Shown: piece after piece, positions 35,262 through 44,038 of the stretch
Layout: each line of letters opens with the position of its first letter
Position numbering within the stretch: position 1 is the first letter of the stretch
Assembly (NCBI RefSeq): GCF_001449115.1
Contig: NZ_LAIJ01000001.1
Span: forward strand, 248,001 to 312,000
Direction: 5' to 3'
Length of the DNA stretch: 64,000 bases
Source of the DNA: Occallatibacter gabretensis
GTDB taxonomy: Bacteria > Acidobacteriota > Terriglobia > Terriglobales > Acidobacteriaceae
The notes under the pieces: model-generated
What the model saw: only the letters and a program-made list of their open reading frames with translations
Databases searched by the model: none
What the model was told of the DNA's origin: nothing
Translations under genes and position numbers: made by a program

Positions 35262-36608
35262 TCACCAAAAATATGAGGCGACGACGTGTGGTGGACCCGG
35301 AATACCATCTATGACATTGGTTTTCAAAACAAGCTGAAAATTCTTTGTGCGCCAATCGCGTGGAGCTGACCTTAGACCCTGTTCGAGGAGCTCTGAACTG
35401 GAGACAAATTCGCCCGCAGTTTGTGTTCCGGCAAAGCTGGGCCCGGCAACGGAAACGACGAACTGACCGGTCTTTGAGTTTACGAGTCTGGTTACGAGCC
35501 CATAATCGACAAAGCTCTTTTGGGTTGGCTCCCCTTCGAAATTCCAAGCTCGCCCAGATGGACCCTGCTCCTGGATACCGACTCCCCAAACGAAAGCGAA
35601 ATGGAGGCCTGAATTCATCTCCAAAGTCCACCGATTGTTGAAAGCCCCGACGATGACCGAAGGAGACGTGCGTAAATCCTGGAAGGAGTAGTCGTTGCCA
35701 ATTCTGAGTTGGTGAGACTTTTTCATTGCAGTGAAAAGGTCCGAGATTGACACCGCAGCTTCTACATCGCCACCTGCCACTCCATAGCCTGAATAGACCT
35801 CCATGTCCTTCCAGGCAATCATCTCATTCGGATTGAGGGGAAGTTGTTGGTTGTCCCGTTGATCCTCGGTAGTGAACGTACCCGGATGCGTTCGAGAAAA
35901 CTTCTCGTAAAGATCGATCTTCGGACGGTAAACCACGGGCCTGGCCAGGCAGATGAGGATCGGATGCTGTGAGTTCAAGGCGGGAGCCCAAAAATCGTGC
36001 AACACATCCTGTGTGCCCCAGGATGTTTGATGCTCGATTACCCAAGCCGTAGTAAAGGTCGCACCCACCGCGAGTAGTAGCCCTGTCAACACACTCCACA
36101 TTTTCAAGCCGCTCTTGCTGCGGCGATGCGGAGTGGTTACTTCCATATCCGGCGAATCTGTCTCCTGTGCACCGGGAACTGCCAAACTTAAACTCTCGGC
36201 GACCGGAATGGGAAGTGAGGCCCAGTGGTACTCCGGTGTATACGAACCCAGCGGGATCTCGATCCGAACCGGGGTGTCAAGAGGCGCAGTGTAGTAGTAC
36301 TGTTCGAGGCGCTTGCGTACCTCTCCGGCGCTAACGCGCACGACTGGGTCATCTCCTGTCGCGTAGTCCACGACGCGCTGGTAGACATCTATGCCGATCG
36401 TTCGCTCTTTCAGCTTCTCTGATTGACCGTTGACGCTATGCAAAACTACGTATCGAAGAAACAGCCTACTCCGAGAGCTGGTTCGGAACGGCTTGCTTTC
36501 CAGAAGCTTCTCCAGTTCAGCCAGGATCACGTCGCGTTTGCCACCTTCAGTGACGAGCCCTCCCTTCTCGTGTTCCTCGGTCTTGTGTAGATCTGTTGAG
36601 CTTCCCAT
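35262..36608 (-). CDS. Membrane-anchored winged-helix-like regulator, acidobacterial type
   Basis: This is a probable transcriptional regulator with a periplasmic sensor part. Residues about 25-110 contain a block I know from many acidobacterial proteins: FRTSSRSRLFLRYVV, then SEKLKERTIGIDVYQR, then GDDPVVRVSAGEVRKRLEQYY. It is thought to be DNA-binding and winged-helix-like. One membrane span follows (about 168-190, MWSVLTGLLLAVGATFTTAW). The remaining 255 residues are extracytoplasmic and unfamiliar. The ATG at 36608 gives 448 residues; an upstream start at 36701 is possible and the SD is weak for both. It diverges from the glycoside hydrolase genes, as expected for their local regulator, but that role is inferred. 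Confidence 0.65.
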   Translation of the reverse strand: MGSSTDLHKTEEHEKGGLVTEGGKRDVILAELEKLLESKPFRTSSRSRLFLRYVVLHSVNGQSEKLKERTIGIDVYQRVVDYATGDDPVVRVSAGEVRKRLEQYYYTAPLDTPVRIEIPLGSYTPEYHWASLPIPVAESLSLAVPGAQETDSPDMEVTTPHRRSKSGLKMWSVLTGLLLAVGATFTTAWVIEHQTSWGTQDVLHDFWAPALNSQHPILICLARPVVYRPKIDLYEKFSRTHPGTFTTEDQRDNQQLPLNPNEMIAWKDMEVYSGYGVAGGDVEAAVSISDLFTAMKKSHQLRIGNDYSFQDLRTSPSVIVGAFNNRWTLEMNSGLHFAFVWGVGIQEQGPSGRAWNFEGEPTQKSFVDYGLVTRLVNSKTGQFVVSVAGPSFAGTQTAGEFVSSSELLEQGLRSAPRDWRTKNFQLVLKTNVIDGIPGPPHVVASYFW

Positions 36609-37092
36609 CTCGCCAAAGTGCCTCGCACCACAATCATACATAGCAATTTGGAAGAATCCATAGGCCTGATTGAGTATCGCGCACACAAAATCGTATGACA
36701 TAATTCATTGTAAATAAACTAGTTACGAGACGGTACTTTGTGCGATACGTTTGAAACGCACCGTTCTTTACTTGCTTGTTTTCAGGTTTGAGACGTATGA
36801 GGTTAGTCGAGGTCGAGAAGGCCGTTTGCAGCAGCATAGCTGGTTGCTGGATATGGAACTCTCGTTAAGGCTTTCAGGTTGTTTGGCGAAGGGCATGCCA
36901 GCCTGGCCTTAAGCGACCACCCAGTGTCGCCATCCAGACAATCATCGGGGACGGAGATACGGAATGGATTGGTCTACATATTGGCAGGGAACGGAGAAGC
37001 TCTATGGGGAATAGCTCGTTGTTAAGTCGGACTTGCCTTCACCAGGATGTGAATTCAATGTTGATACGACGCAGATTCGCTGCGGAGCCATC
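36609..37092. other. divergent promoter region of the island
   Basis: This 484-bp region between the regulator and the first hydrolase gene must carry both promoters. A perfect palindrome CGTTT-G-AAACG lies at 36748-36758, set within a wider GTGCG...CGCAC pairing (36740-36761), and is a candidate operator. I see no gene in the rest. GGAG at 37083-37086 is the SD for the ATG at 37093. Confidence 0.35.
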
Positions 37093-38907
37093 ATGCCAGC
37101 ATTGAATTTGATTTTCTGGTCGGGCAGCAATCGAGTCTCTGGACGCGCTTGCTCGCTTCTTCTGGCGGTTGCGATTGCCAGTTGCGACGGACTTTCGGGT
37201 CAGACGTCGACCAATTTGCCGCCGCCTTCTCCGCCTCCTGCGACCCAGTCTGCGTGCGCTACGCCGGCGGCGAGCAATCCTGTTGGAGGCGGAGGGATTT
37301 ATACGCAGATCGCGATCGATCCGAGAGTCTATGGGAAGCGCGATCCTTCCGGGCTTACGGTCTTTGGCTTCAGCCAGGAAGACCAGAACCTCCCCGCCGA
37401 TCCGCAGGTTCTTGCGATGTCGCCCAATATCGTCTCGCGCGCGTGGCAGCGGTGGGATCGAGGCGGAGTTCGGCCATCCGATTACAACTGGAGCTATCCG
37501 ATGCAGGCACGTGCCGCAGGCATTGTGTTTATTGGCGGAACAACAGCCACTGCTCTCTTCAGGGAAGAGTTCCCGGCAACGTCGGCATTCAATGCAGTAG
37601 TCTCATGCGATGCGACAGGCCAGCCGGTGTTTCATTCTGCGATGAAATTCTACCGCGGTAGCTTGGCATCCCCGGCTTACCGCCAATACCTCATCGGCAT
37701 CGGGGAGATGCAGATCGACGGCGGCGTGGACGGACTGTTCTTCGATGAGGTCGATTTTAGCTATGATGGCGCGGCTTCCGGGGATGAAAACAATGGAGAC
37801 GAGGGATTTGACGACGCAAGTGTTGCCGATTTCGGTGGATTTTTGTGCGGGAAGTATCCCAACTACAGCCCGGCTGACTGGCAGTCGAAATATGGCATAA
37901 CGACGACCGACAATCTCAATTGTTCGAAATCTGCCGCCACGCGCGGCCGAACGTTCAACTATCGCGGTTACCTGGCCCGCAACGGATGGCAAGCATCGCC
38001 TCTCAGTCGATTGAATCCGCTGGCTGCAGAGTGGGGAACTATGGTGGAAGCCCATCCGGAGCCACAGAACGGGACGTTTACCGGAACCTATACCAGCCTG
38101 GTCTATTGGCAGGATATTGTGCTGACGCTGCGTACCTATGCGCGGCAAAAGTACAACAAGGAGATCTACATTACCGCCAACGGCGTATTTCCATTCGTCG
38201 ACTTCCAGATGATTGGTCTTTGGGGCGGCAATCCCGATGGGCCGGGCGGGGCTTCAGTGAATTATTGTCCGCATACAGCGGACGGTCATCTGGATGGGAC
38301 GCAGTCGTTGCTGGCGGCATTTATGGCGCTCAAGCAACGATCCGCGAGGATCGACGGACGCGTGGTCCCGGTGTCTGCGTTCATCGATTGGCCGACCGAT
38401 GTGATGACCGACTATCTATCGCTGCCTGCTTCGGAGAAATCGGACTACTGGCGGATGTATGTGCCGGAGGCGCTGGCGGCAACTGTGTATCTGAATATGC
38501 ATCTGGCTGATACGGTCGGCGATCCGACGGCGACACAACTGGGGCTGATGCCGCTCTTCGAAAAGACGACGGCGTTCTACAAGATGCCGGCTCATGCCGC
38601 TCTCTACCACAACACCACAGACCTGCCGGGGAGGGTGACGGCATCCGCAGCGAATATCGGCACCAACCTGACGCAGTTGAGCGATGGGCGCACGGTGGCG
38701 CACCTGATCAATCACAACTATTCACGGGGATTTCAGGAGCAGGATGAAGTGAGTGTCAGGTTTCCCGTTGCCAAGACTCCCAGGAGTGTGACGCTTGTCT
38801 CACCCGACTACGGAGCGGATACGCCGGTGGCATTTACCTACTCCGGAGGGCAGGTGCAGGTTACCGTGCCCAAACTTGTGGCCTATGTCGCCGTCGTTTC
38901 AAACTGA
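37093..38907 (+). CDS. Putative secreted TIM-barrel glycoside-hydrolase-like lipoprotein
   Basis: I cannot assign this 604-residue protein to a numbered family. The ATG at 37093 has GGAG 5 nt upstream. A lipoprotein signal ends in the lipobox IASC (C31), so the protein is anchored in a membrane. A Pro-rich linker follows (PPPSPPP). The main domain (about 65-500) has a barrel-like pattern, and GVDGLFFDEVDFSYDG looks like a catalytic acidic strand as in TIM-barrel glycosidases. IYITANGVFPFVDF and VPVSAFIDWPTD are further barrel strands. The C-terminal 90 residues (TVAHLINHNY...SVTLVSPDYG) resemble the beta-sandwich that ends many such enzymes. It heads a run of carbohydrate-active genes. It could also be a non-catalytic glycan-binding protein. 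Confidence 0.65.
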   Translation: MPALNLIFWSGSNRVSGRACSLLLAVAIASCDGLSGQTSTNLPPPSPPPATQSACATPAASNPVGGGGIYTQIAIDPRVYGKRDPSGLTVFGFSQEDQNLPADPQVLAMSPNIVSRAWQRWDRGGVRPSDYNWSYPMQARAAGIVFIGGTTATALFREEFPATSAFNAVVSCDATGQPVFHSAMKFYRGSLASPAYRQYLIGIGEMQIDGGVDGLFFDEVDFSYDGAASGDENNGDEGFDDASVADFGGFLCGKYPNYSPADWQSKYGITTTDNLNCSKSAATRGRTFNYRGYLARNGWQASPLSRLNPLAAEWGTMVEAHPEPQNGTFTGTYTSLVYWQDIVLTLRTYARQKYNKEIYITANGVFPFVDFQMIGLWGGNPDGPGGASVNYCPHTADGHLDGTQSLLAAFMALKQRSARIDGRVVPVSAFIDWPTDVMTDYLSLPASEKSDYWRMYVPEALAATVYLNMHLADTVGDPTATQLGLMPLFEKTTAFYKMPAHAALYHNTTDLPGRVTASAANIGTNLTQLSDGRTVAHLINHNYSRGFQEQDEVSVRFPVAKTPRSVTLVSPDYGADTPVAFTYSGGQVQVTVPKLVAYVAVVSN

Positions 38908-40417
38908 ATTACTCGGTCAATTCGAGAAATCAGTTTGTAATTGTGCAGTTTCCTCATTTTCAGGAGATAGTCCTATAACTCGTGACATCATAGCGCTCAC
39001 CTTGTTAATGCTGGCGGCCGTACCCGCACAGCCGCAACAAGCGGTTTCTCCCACGGCAACAAGGAACCTGGAGACCCTCGTTGGGAAGGACGATTGGGTA
39101 AGACTCCCCGTGCGCCTGCAGGAACTCAATAGCGATATCCGGAACCAGGGCCTCCATGACTTTCCAGGGGCAACAGGCGAGATGCTCACAGGATATAAGT
39201 ACGGTGAATATTATGATTGGGACCTTTACTTTGAAAATCTTTATCTTTCTTACTATGGCGTGAGTGACTACGATCTAACGAATCTCAAAGTCTTTCTCGA
39301 TCGCCAACAGCCTGACGGCTTTATCTCTCGTACTCTCGGTATCACCTATCCCAAGCCGACTCAAATGTTCAAACCGTTCATGGCCCAGTTGGTGGTGCTG
39401 TCGGCGAAACAAAACGGCAATAGTTATGATTGGCTCCGCGGAAACTACTACACCCGGTTGCAGAAGTACGTAGACCGCTGGTTTGAATATGATGCGGACC
39501 ATAATGGTCTGCCTGTGTGGGACAGCGCCGATGCCAGCGGCATGGACAATCAAGTCTCCCGGTCCGGCGAAATCGGTGCCTTGCAGGATGAGGGGGTCGA
39601 TTTGGCCTGTTATCTCGTTCGAGAGCTGCAAGCAATGTCGATGATTGCCAGAACTCTCGGAGATACGACAAACGAAAAGAAGTATACCCAACACGCAAAA
39701 CGCTTGTCGGCGTTGATCAATATGCTGTTCTGGGATGATAAAGATGGCTTTTACTATGACCGCAACGAGAAGACTGGTAGGCAGATCCACGTCAAGTCCG
39801 TGGCAGGATTCATACCGCTTTGGATCGGCATCGCGAGCCCTCGGCAAGCGCGCCGCCTCGTGCATGAACACCTTTTGAATAAAGAGGAATTTTGGCTTCC
39901 CTATGCGGTCGCCACTTATGCGAAGACCGAGCCGGACTACTATCAGGGAGTTCGTGCAGGAGAATGCAATTGGCGTGGCACCTCATGGGTTCCCACCAAC
40001 TACATGATCTTCCATGGGCTGCTCAGATATGGCTTCCGAGATGAGGCACGTGGGCTCGCCCTCAAAACGTTTGACATGGCACTCGACCGGAACAAGGTCA
40101 CGCGAGAGTTTTATGACGCCGACTCTGGCAAAGGCAATGGGATGAATCCGTTTTGGGGTTGGTCGTCCCTGGCGTATGTGATGATTTTCGACCTGGAAGA
40201 AAACTACGACCCAACAAACCTTGCAGGCCCGGTACGGCCCCTACTTCGAGATGTGCTCGGCATACGCTTCAACATCGATGACTCTTTTCTCGAGCCGGCA
40301 GCGCTGGGTGGACTCGTGGCAACGCCAACTCGCGAGCTTGCGGTGAGGGATCAGTTGCTGGCTCAGAAGGACGAGGGGATGATCCACGTAAAGCTTTTAC
40401 AGACATCGAAGCTATGA
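38885..40417 (+). CDS. GH63/GH37-like (alpha,alpha)6-barrel glycoside hydrolase
   Basis: This is an inverting glycosidase of clan GH-G, with the pattern of bacterial GH63, trehalase and mannosylglycerate-hydrolase-like enzymes. Recognisable segments are YYDWDLYFENLYLSYYG, SADASGMDNQVSR (the acid Asp is expected around here), DGFYYDRN and GECNWRGTSWVPTNYMIFHGL, followed by NPFWGWSSLAY. The start is unclear: the ATG at 38885 overlaps the end of the previous gene by 23 bp and puts about 35 residues before a hydrophobic signal (IIALTLLMLAAVPAQPQQ). A non-ATG start nearer 38960-39002, after AGGAG, is possible. The protein is probably exported. The stop overlaps the region of the next gene's first ATG. 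The substrate cannot be told. Confidence 0.8.
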   Translation: MSPSFQTELLGQFEKSVCNCAVSSFSGDSPITRDIIALTLLMLAAVPAQPQQAVSPTATRNLETLVGKDDWVRLPVRLQELNSDIRNQGLHDFPGATGEMLTGYKYGEYYDWDLYFENLYLSYYGVSDYDLTNLKVFLDRQQPDGFISRTLGITYPKPTQMFKPFMAQLVVLSAKQNGNSYDWLRGNYYTRLQKYVDRWFEYDADHNGLPVWDSADASGMDNQVSRSGEIGALQDEGVDLACYLVRELQAMSMIARTLGDTTNEKKYTQHAKRLSALINMLFWDDKDGFYYDRNEKTGRQIHVKSVAGFIPLWIGIASPRQARRLVHEHLLNKEEFWLPYAVATYAKTEPDYYQGVRAGECNWRGTSWVPTNYMIFHGLLRYGFRDEARGLALKTFDMALDRNKVTREFYDADSGKGNGMNPFWGWSSLAYVMIFDLEENYDPTNLAGPVRPLLRDVLGIRFNIDDSFLEPAALGGLVATPTRELAVRDQLLAQKDEGMIHVKLLQTSKL

Positions 40418-40431
40418 ATGGAGATGACCTC

Positions 40432-42699
40432 ATGAATGCTGTCATTTTGAGAACCTTTCAAAGATTTCTTTTTGCTTTATTCGTTTGCCCTTGTGTGATG
40501 GGCGTTGCTTTTGCGTCGCTCCTGGGTTCGGGCGCGGCCGCCGCAGCGTACGGTCAGACTCCGAATGCGGGGTCACATGTCGGCTCTCAACCCGTCTTCC
40601 GCCTCGATGGCGGCAACACGACCTACGCCTTTGGCGTAAATGAGCGCGGTGAGTTACAGCAACTCTACTGGGGCGGCCGGCTTGGAGAGCATGATGTCAT
40701 CGATCCGGCCAAATCAGAAGATGTTCTATCCGGCTTCGACTCCTCATACAACAACACGCCTCAGGAGTATGCAGGTTGGGGTGCCGAGCTATATCTAGAA
40801 CCCGCTCTGAAGGTTACCTTTGCAGACGGCAATCGCGACCTGGTCCTGCACTACGCTTCAAGCAGCAAGCACGATGATAATTCCATCGACGTTGTCGTGA
40901 AGGACATCAGCCGCGCGGTGATCGTGACGTTGCACTATAACATCGATCCCGAGTCGGGTATCGTCGCACGCTCGGCGACAATCGAAAACCATGAACCGAA
41001 CCCAATCATGATCGAGCAGGCTGCGGCTGCGGCTTTCTCACTTCCTGCCGCGCATTACACACTGAGCTATTTGAGCGGACGCTGGGCGGGCGAATGGACG
41101 CTGAATGAGGAGGCGATTCACCAAGGGCAGCGGGTGCTGGAAAGCCGGCGCGGATCGACTGGGGTTCAGCTCAATCCATGGTTCGCTATCGGTAAGGGTA
41201 ACGCGGGTGAAGAGCAAGGCGAGACATGGTTTGGTGCGCTTGCGTGGAGCGGTTCATGGCGCATCACCGTTGAACAGGATTCTCTGGACAAGGTGCGCGT
41301 GACAGGCGGCTTCAATCCCTTCGACTTCGGCTATCTTCTCGAGCCAGGCGAGAAGTTGGAGTCGCCGGTCTTCTACGCGGGCTACACCGATCATGGCATG
41401 GGCGGCGCTTCGAGACTGCTGAACCGTTTTACGCTGACGCATATCCTGCCACAGGCGCCGAGTCCCAAACTTCGGCCGGTGATCTACAACTCTTGGGAAG
41501 CAACCCAGTGGAATGTGTCTGAGGCCGTAGAGGGGGCTCTGGCGGAGAAGGCAGCGGCCCTCGGTGTCGATCGTTTCGTGATGGATGATGGCTGGTTTGG
41601 CCAGCGCAAGAGCGATCACGCGGGATTGGGCGACTGGTATGTGAACAAGGAAAAGTTTCCCAACGGACTCAAGCCTCTGATCGACAAGGTGCATTCCTTG
41701 AATATGGATTTCGGCTTGTGGGTCGAGCCGGAGATGGTCAATCCCGACTCGGATCTCTATCGCAATCATCCGGACTGGGTGCTGAATTTTCCGGGGCGCC
41801 CGCGCAGTGAAGACCGCAACCAGTTAGTTCTGAATCTGGCCCGGCCTGATGTGCGTAAATACGTTTTCGATGCGATGGACAAGCTGTTGACTGAGAATGA
41901 TATTGCCTTCCTCAAGTGGGACTACAACCGAAATTGGAGCGAGCCGGGGTGGGATCAGCTTCCCGCAAACGAGCAAAAGAAAGTCTATGTCGAGTTTACG
42001 CGGAATCTGTATTCGATCCTGGCCGAGCTGCGCGCTAAGCATCCGGGAGTAGAGATCGAGAGTTGCTCGGGTGGCGGCGGTCGCGTCGATCTCGGCATTC
42101 TGCACTACACCGACGAGGTGTGGCCCTCAGACAATACGGACCCGCTGGATCGGCTGACGCAGCAGGATGGCTTTACACATGCTTATCCGGTCCAGACGAT
42201 GGCGGCCTGGGTAACAGACTCGCCGCACTGGCTCAATAGCCGCACGAGCTTGATGACCTATCGGATGCTGGTTTCGATGCAGGGCGTTCTAGGCATCGGC
42301 GGCAACCTTAACAACTGGACCAACGAAGATATGGCAATTGCCAGGCGTTTGGTCGCGGCCTATCACCAAGTGCAGAAGACTGTCACGCAGGGAGATTTGT
42401 ACCGCCTTATTTCTCCAACCAATGGCAGCGAATTCTCCGCTACAGAGACTGTCTCGCCGGACAAATCACAGGCTGTGTTTTTTGCCTTTGTGCATTCGAC
42501 ACAGGAGGGGCGCAGTTTTCCGCGCTCTCAGTTGCTGGGGCTCGATCCCAAGGCGATCTACGCACTCGGCAGCATCGAAGGCAAGGCAGCGGAGGGAACA
42601 CCGACAGAAGCTTCTGGCGCATGGTGGATGAATCACGGAATCGAGGTTGCACTGCAAGGTGACTTCCAGGGCGCGGCCTTCCGCCTGGATCGCAAGTAG
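40432..42699 (+). CDS. GH36 alpha-galactosidase, secreted
   Basis: This retaining alpha-galactosidase removes terminal alpha-galactose from oligosaccharides such as raffinose-type sugars or galactomannan. The 755-residue protein has a signal peptide (to about residue 42, AAAAYGQ), an N-terminal beta-supersandwich, and the catalytic barrel. The nucleophile is D497 in FLKWDYNRNW and the acid/base D567 in PSDNTD. DRFVMDDGWFGQR and GLWVEPEMVNPDS are also diagnostic for GH36/clan D. Length fits bacterial GH36 (about 720). I chose the ATG at 40432, which has GGAG 8 nt upstream, over one at 40414 that overlaps the previous stop by 4 nt. Confidence 0.94.
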   Translation: MNAVILRTFQRFLFALFVCPCVMGVAFASLLGSGAAAAAYGQTPNAGSHVGSQPVFRLDGGNTTYAFGVNERGELQQLYWGGRLGEHDVIDPAKSEDVLSGFDSSYNNTPQEYAGWGAELYLEPALKVTFADGNRDLVLHYASSSKHDDNSIDVVVKDISRAVIVTLHYNIDPESGIVARSATIENHEPNPIMIEQAAAAAFSLPAAHYTLSYLSGRWAGEWTLNEEAIHQGQRVLESRRGSTGVQLNPWFAIGKGNAGEEQGETWFGALAWSGSWRITVEQDSLDKVRVTGGFNPFDFGYLLEPGEKLESPVFYAGYTDHGMGGASRLLNRFTLTHILPQAPSPKLRPVIYNSWEATQWNVSEAVEGALAEKAAALGVDRFVMDDGWFGQRKSDHAGLGDWYVNKEKFPNGLKPLIDKVHSLNMDFGLWVEPEMVNPDSDLYRNHPDWVLNFPGRPRSEDRNQLVLNLARPDVRKYVFDAMDKLLTENDIAFLKWDYNRNWSEPGWDQLPANEQKKVYVEFTRNLYSILAELRAKHPGVEIESCSGGGGRVDLGILHYTDEVWPSDNTDPLDRLTQQDGFTHAYPVQTMAAWVTDSPHWLNSRTSLMTYRMLVSMQGVLGIGGNLNNWTNEDMAIARRLVAAYHQVQKTVTQGDLYRLISPTNGSEFSATETVSPDKSQAVFFAFVHSTQEGRSFPRSQLLGLDPKAIYALGSIEGKAAEGTPTEASGAWWMNHGIEVALQGDFQGAAFRLDRK

Positions 42700-42827
42700 C
42701 GCGAGAGGGCAAGGAGGCTGTCGTCTCTATTGAGAGGCTGCGCGGGGGCGAGAAAGATGGCCGGAATTTCGTCTCCGAGTGTAAGCAGGACCTGATCTGG
42801 TAGACCGAAATCATCGGGGGGACTTGA

Positions 42828-43946
42828 ATGAATCGCAAAATGCCAACCAATTTGTCTGAAGGTGCGAGGCCCAATCAAGGTAGCTTTGGGACACTCGTTC
42901 GGAATACGTTCCGAGGGCCAGCGTTCTACGGGTATGGCTTTTCGTTGGGTGAAGGACACGCCCGCAGGCCGCGTGCGAGACGCTTAGCGCGCTGGTTGCT
43001 TCTTATATTGATTTCTGGTTCAGTCTCGATGGCACAAACAAATAGTGCTCTGCGAAAGCCCGATTCTGGCCCACTAGAGGCGAATCATCAGATTCTTCCC
43101 GATTTTGAAGCAGATCCTTCGGCGCGTGTGTTTCATGGGCGGCTATATGTTTATCCGTCACACGACATCGCCGGTAGCAAAGACTGGGACATGACTGACT
43201 GGCACGTGTTCTCAACCGATGACATGGTTCATTGGAAAGATCATGGAGTGATATTCAGCCTGAAAGATATCCGGTGGGCCAATAAACACGCATGGGCACC
43301 TGACTGCATCGAGCGTAATGGGAAGTATTATTTCTACTTTCCTGCGGACGATCAGATCGGCGTCGCCGTGTCGGATTCACCCACGGGCCCCTTCAAGGAC
43401 GCATTGGGGAAACCTCTTGTCGACAGTATGGAAGCCGGAGCCGATGTTCGTTCTATCGACCCAAATGTTTTCATCGACGATGATGGACAAGCCTACCTCT
43501 ATTTCGGCAACAGCCATGATCACGTTGCGGTAGTAAAGCTGAAGCAGGACATGATCACGCGAGACGGGCCAATTCAGGTCATGGACTTGAAAAATTACCA
43601 CGAAGGTATTTGGGTCCATAAGCGAAACGGTTTGTACTATTTCAGTTACCCGTCATACCGGGGCGATATGGTGGCTAACCTGATGGAATATAGCGTGGCG
43701 AAGAGTCCGCTGGGCCCGTTTCAGTACAAGGGGGTGATCCTGGATAACCACTCTCGAAATATTCATGGGTCTATCACCGAATTCAAAGGAAGATGGTGGC
43801 TCTTTTATCATGTGGCCGGGCCAAGTCCATATGAGCGCCGCGTCTGTGTCGCCCCGCTTCATTACGACAAGGGCGGCAACATCTTACCTGTACCGGAATT
43901 TGATTTGTGTCGAAACCCATCACCGATATCTAGATCGGCTCCATAG
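42828..43946 (+). CDS. GH43-family glycosidase with a receptor-derived N-terminal extension
   Basis: This is a five-bladed beta-propeller glycosidase (GH43), expected to act on arabinose- or xylose-containing glycans. The triad is D96 (FEADPSARV), the Asp of RSIDPNVFIDDDG and the Glu of NYHEGIWVHKR. The ATG at 42828 has a G-rich SD (GGGGGG, 6 nt upstream). It puts 55 residues before a signal-like segment (WLLLILISGSVSMAQ, 56-70). Residues 16-34 of that extension match the C-terminal motif of the Oar-like receptors (NxGxFGxLxRNxFRGPxxY), 13 of 19 identical to the receptor at bases 2523-2579. The extension is therefore probably a deletion scar. The C-terminal 15 residues look unlike the family and may be frameshifted. 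The protein has 372 residues. Confidence 0.85.
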   Translation: MNRKMPTNLSEGARPNQGSFGTLVRNTFRGPAFYGYGFSLGEGHARRPRARRLARWLLLILISGSVSMAQTNSALRKPDSGPLEANHQILPDFEADPSARVFHGRLYVYPSHDIAGSKDWDMTDWHVFSTDDMVHWKDHGVIFSLKDIRWANKHAWAPDCIERNGKYYFYFPADDQIGVAVSDSPTGPFKDALGKPLVDSMEAGADVRSIDPNVFIDDDGQAYLYFGNSHDHVAVVKLKQDMITRDGPIQVMDLKNYHEGIWVHKRNGLYYFSYPSYRGDMVANLMEYSVAKSPLGPFQYKGVILDNHSRNIHGSITEFKGRWWLFYHVAGPSPYERRVCVAPLHYDKGGNILPVPEFDLCRNPSPISRSAP

Positions 43947-44038
43947 GATGAAGCCGCTCCCGGCGATTCCCAACGCGAGGGTTGAGCTACGCGCGTATTG
44001 GCTATGTACGGTCAGCGCAATTAGAAAGCAGGCGAACG

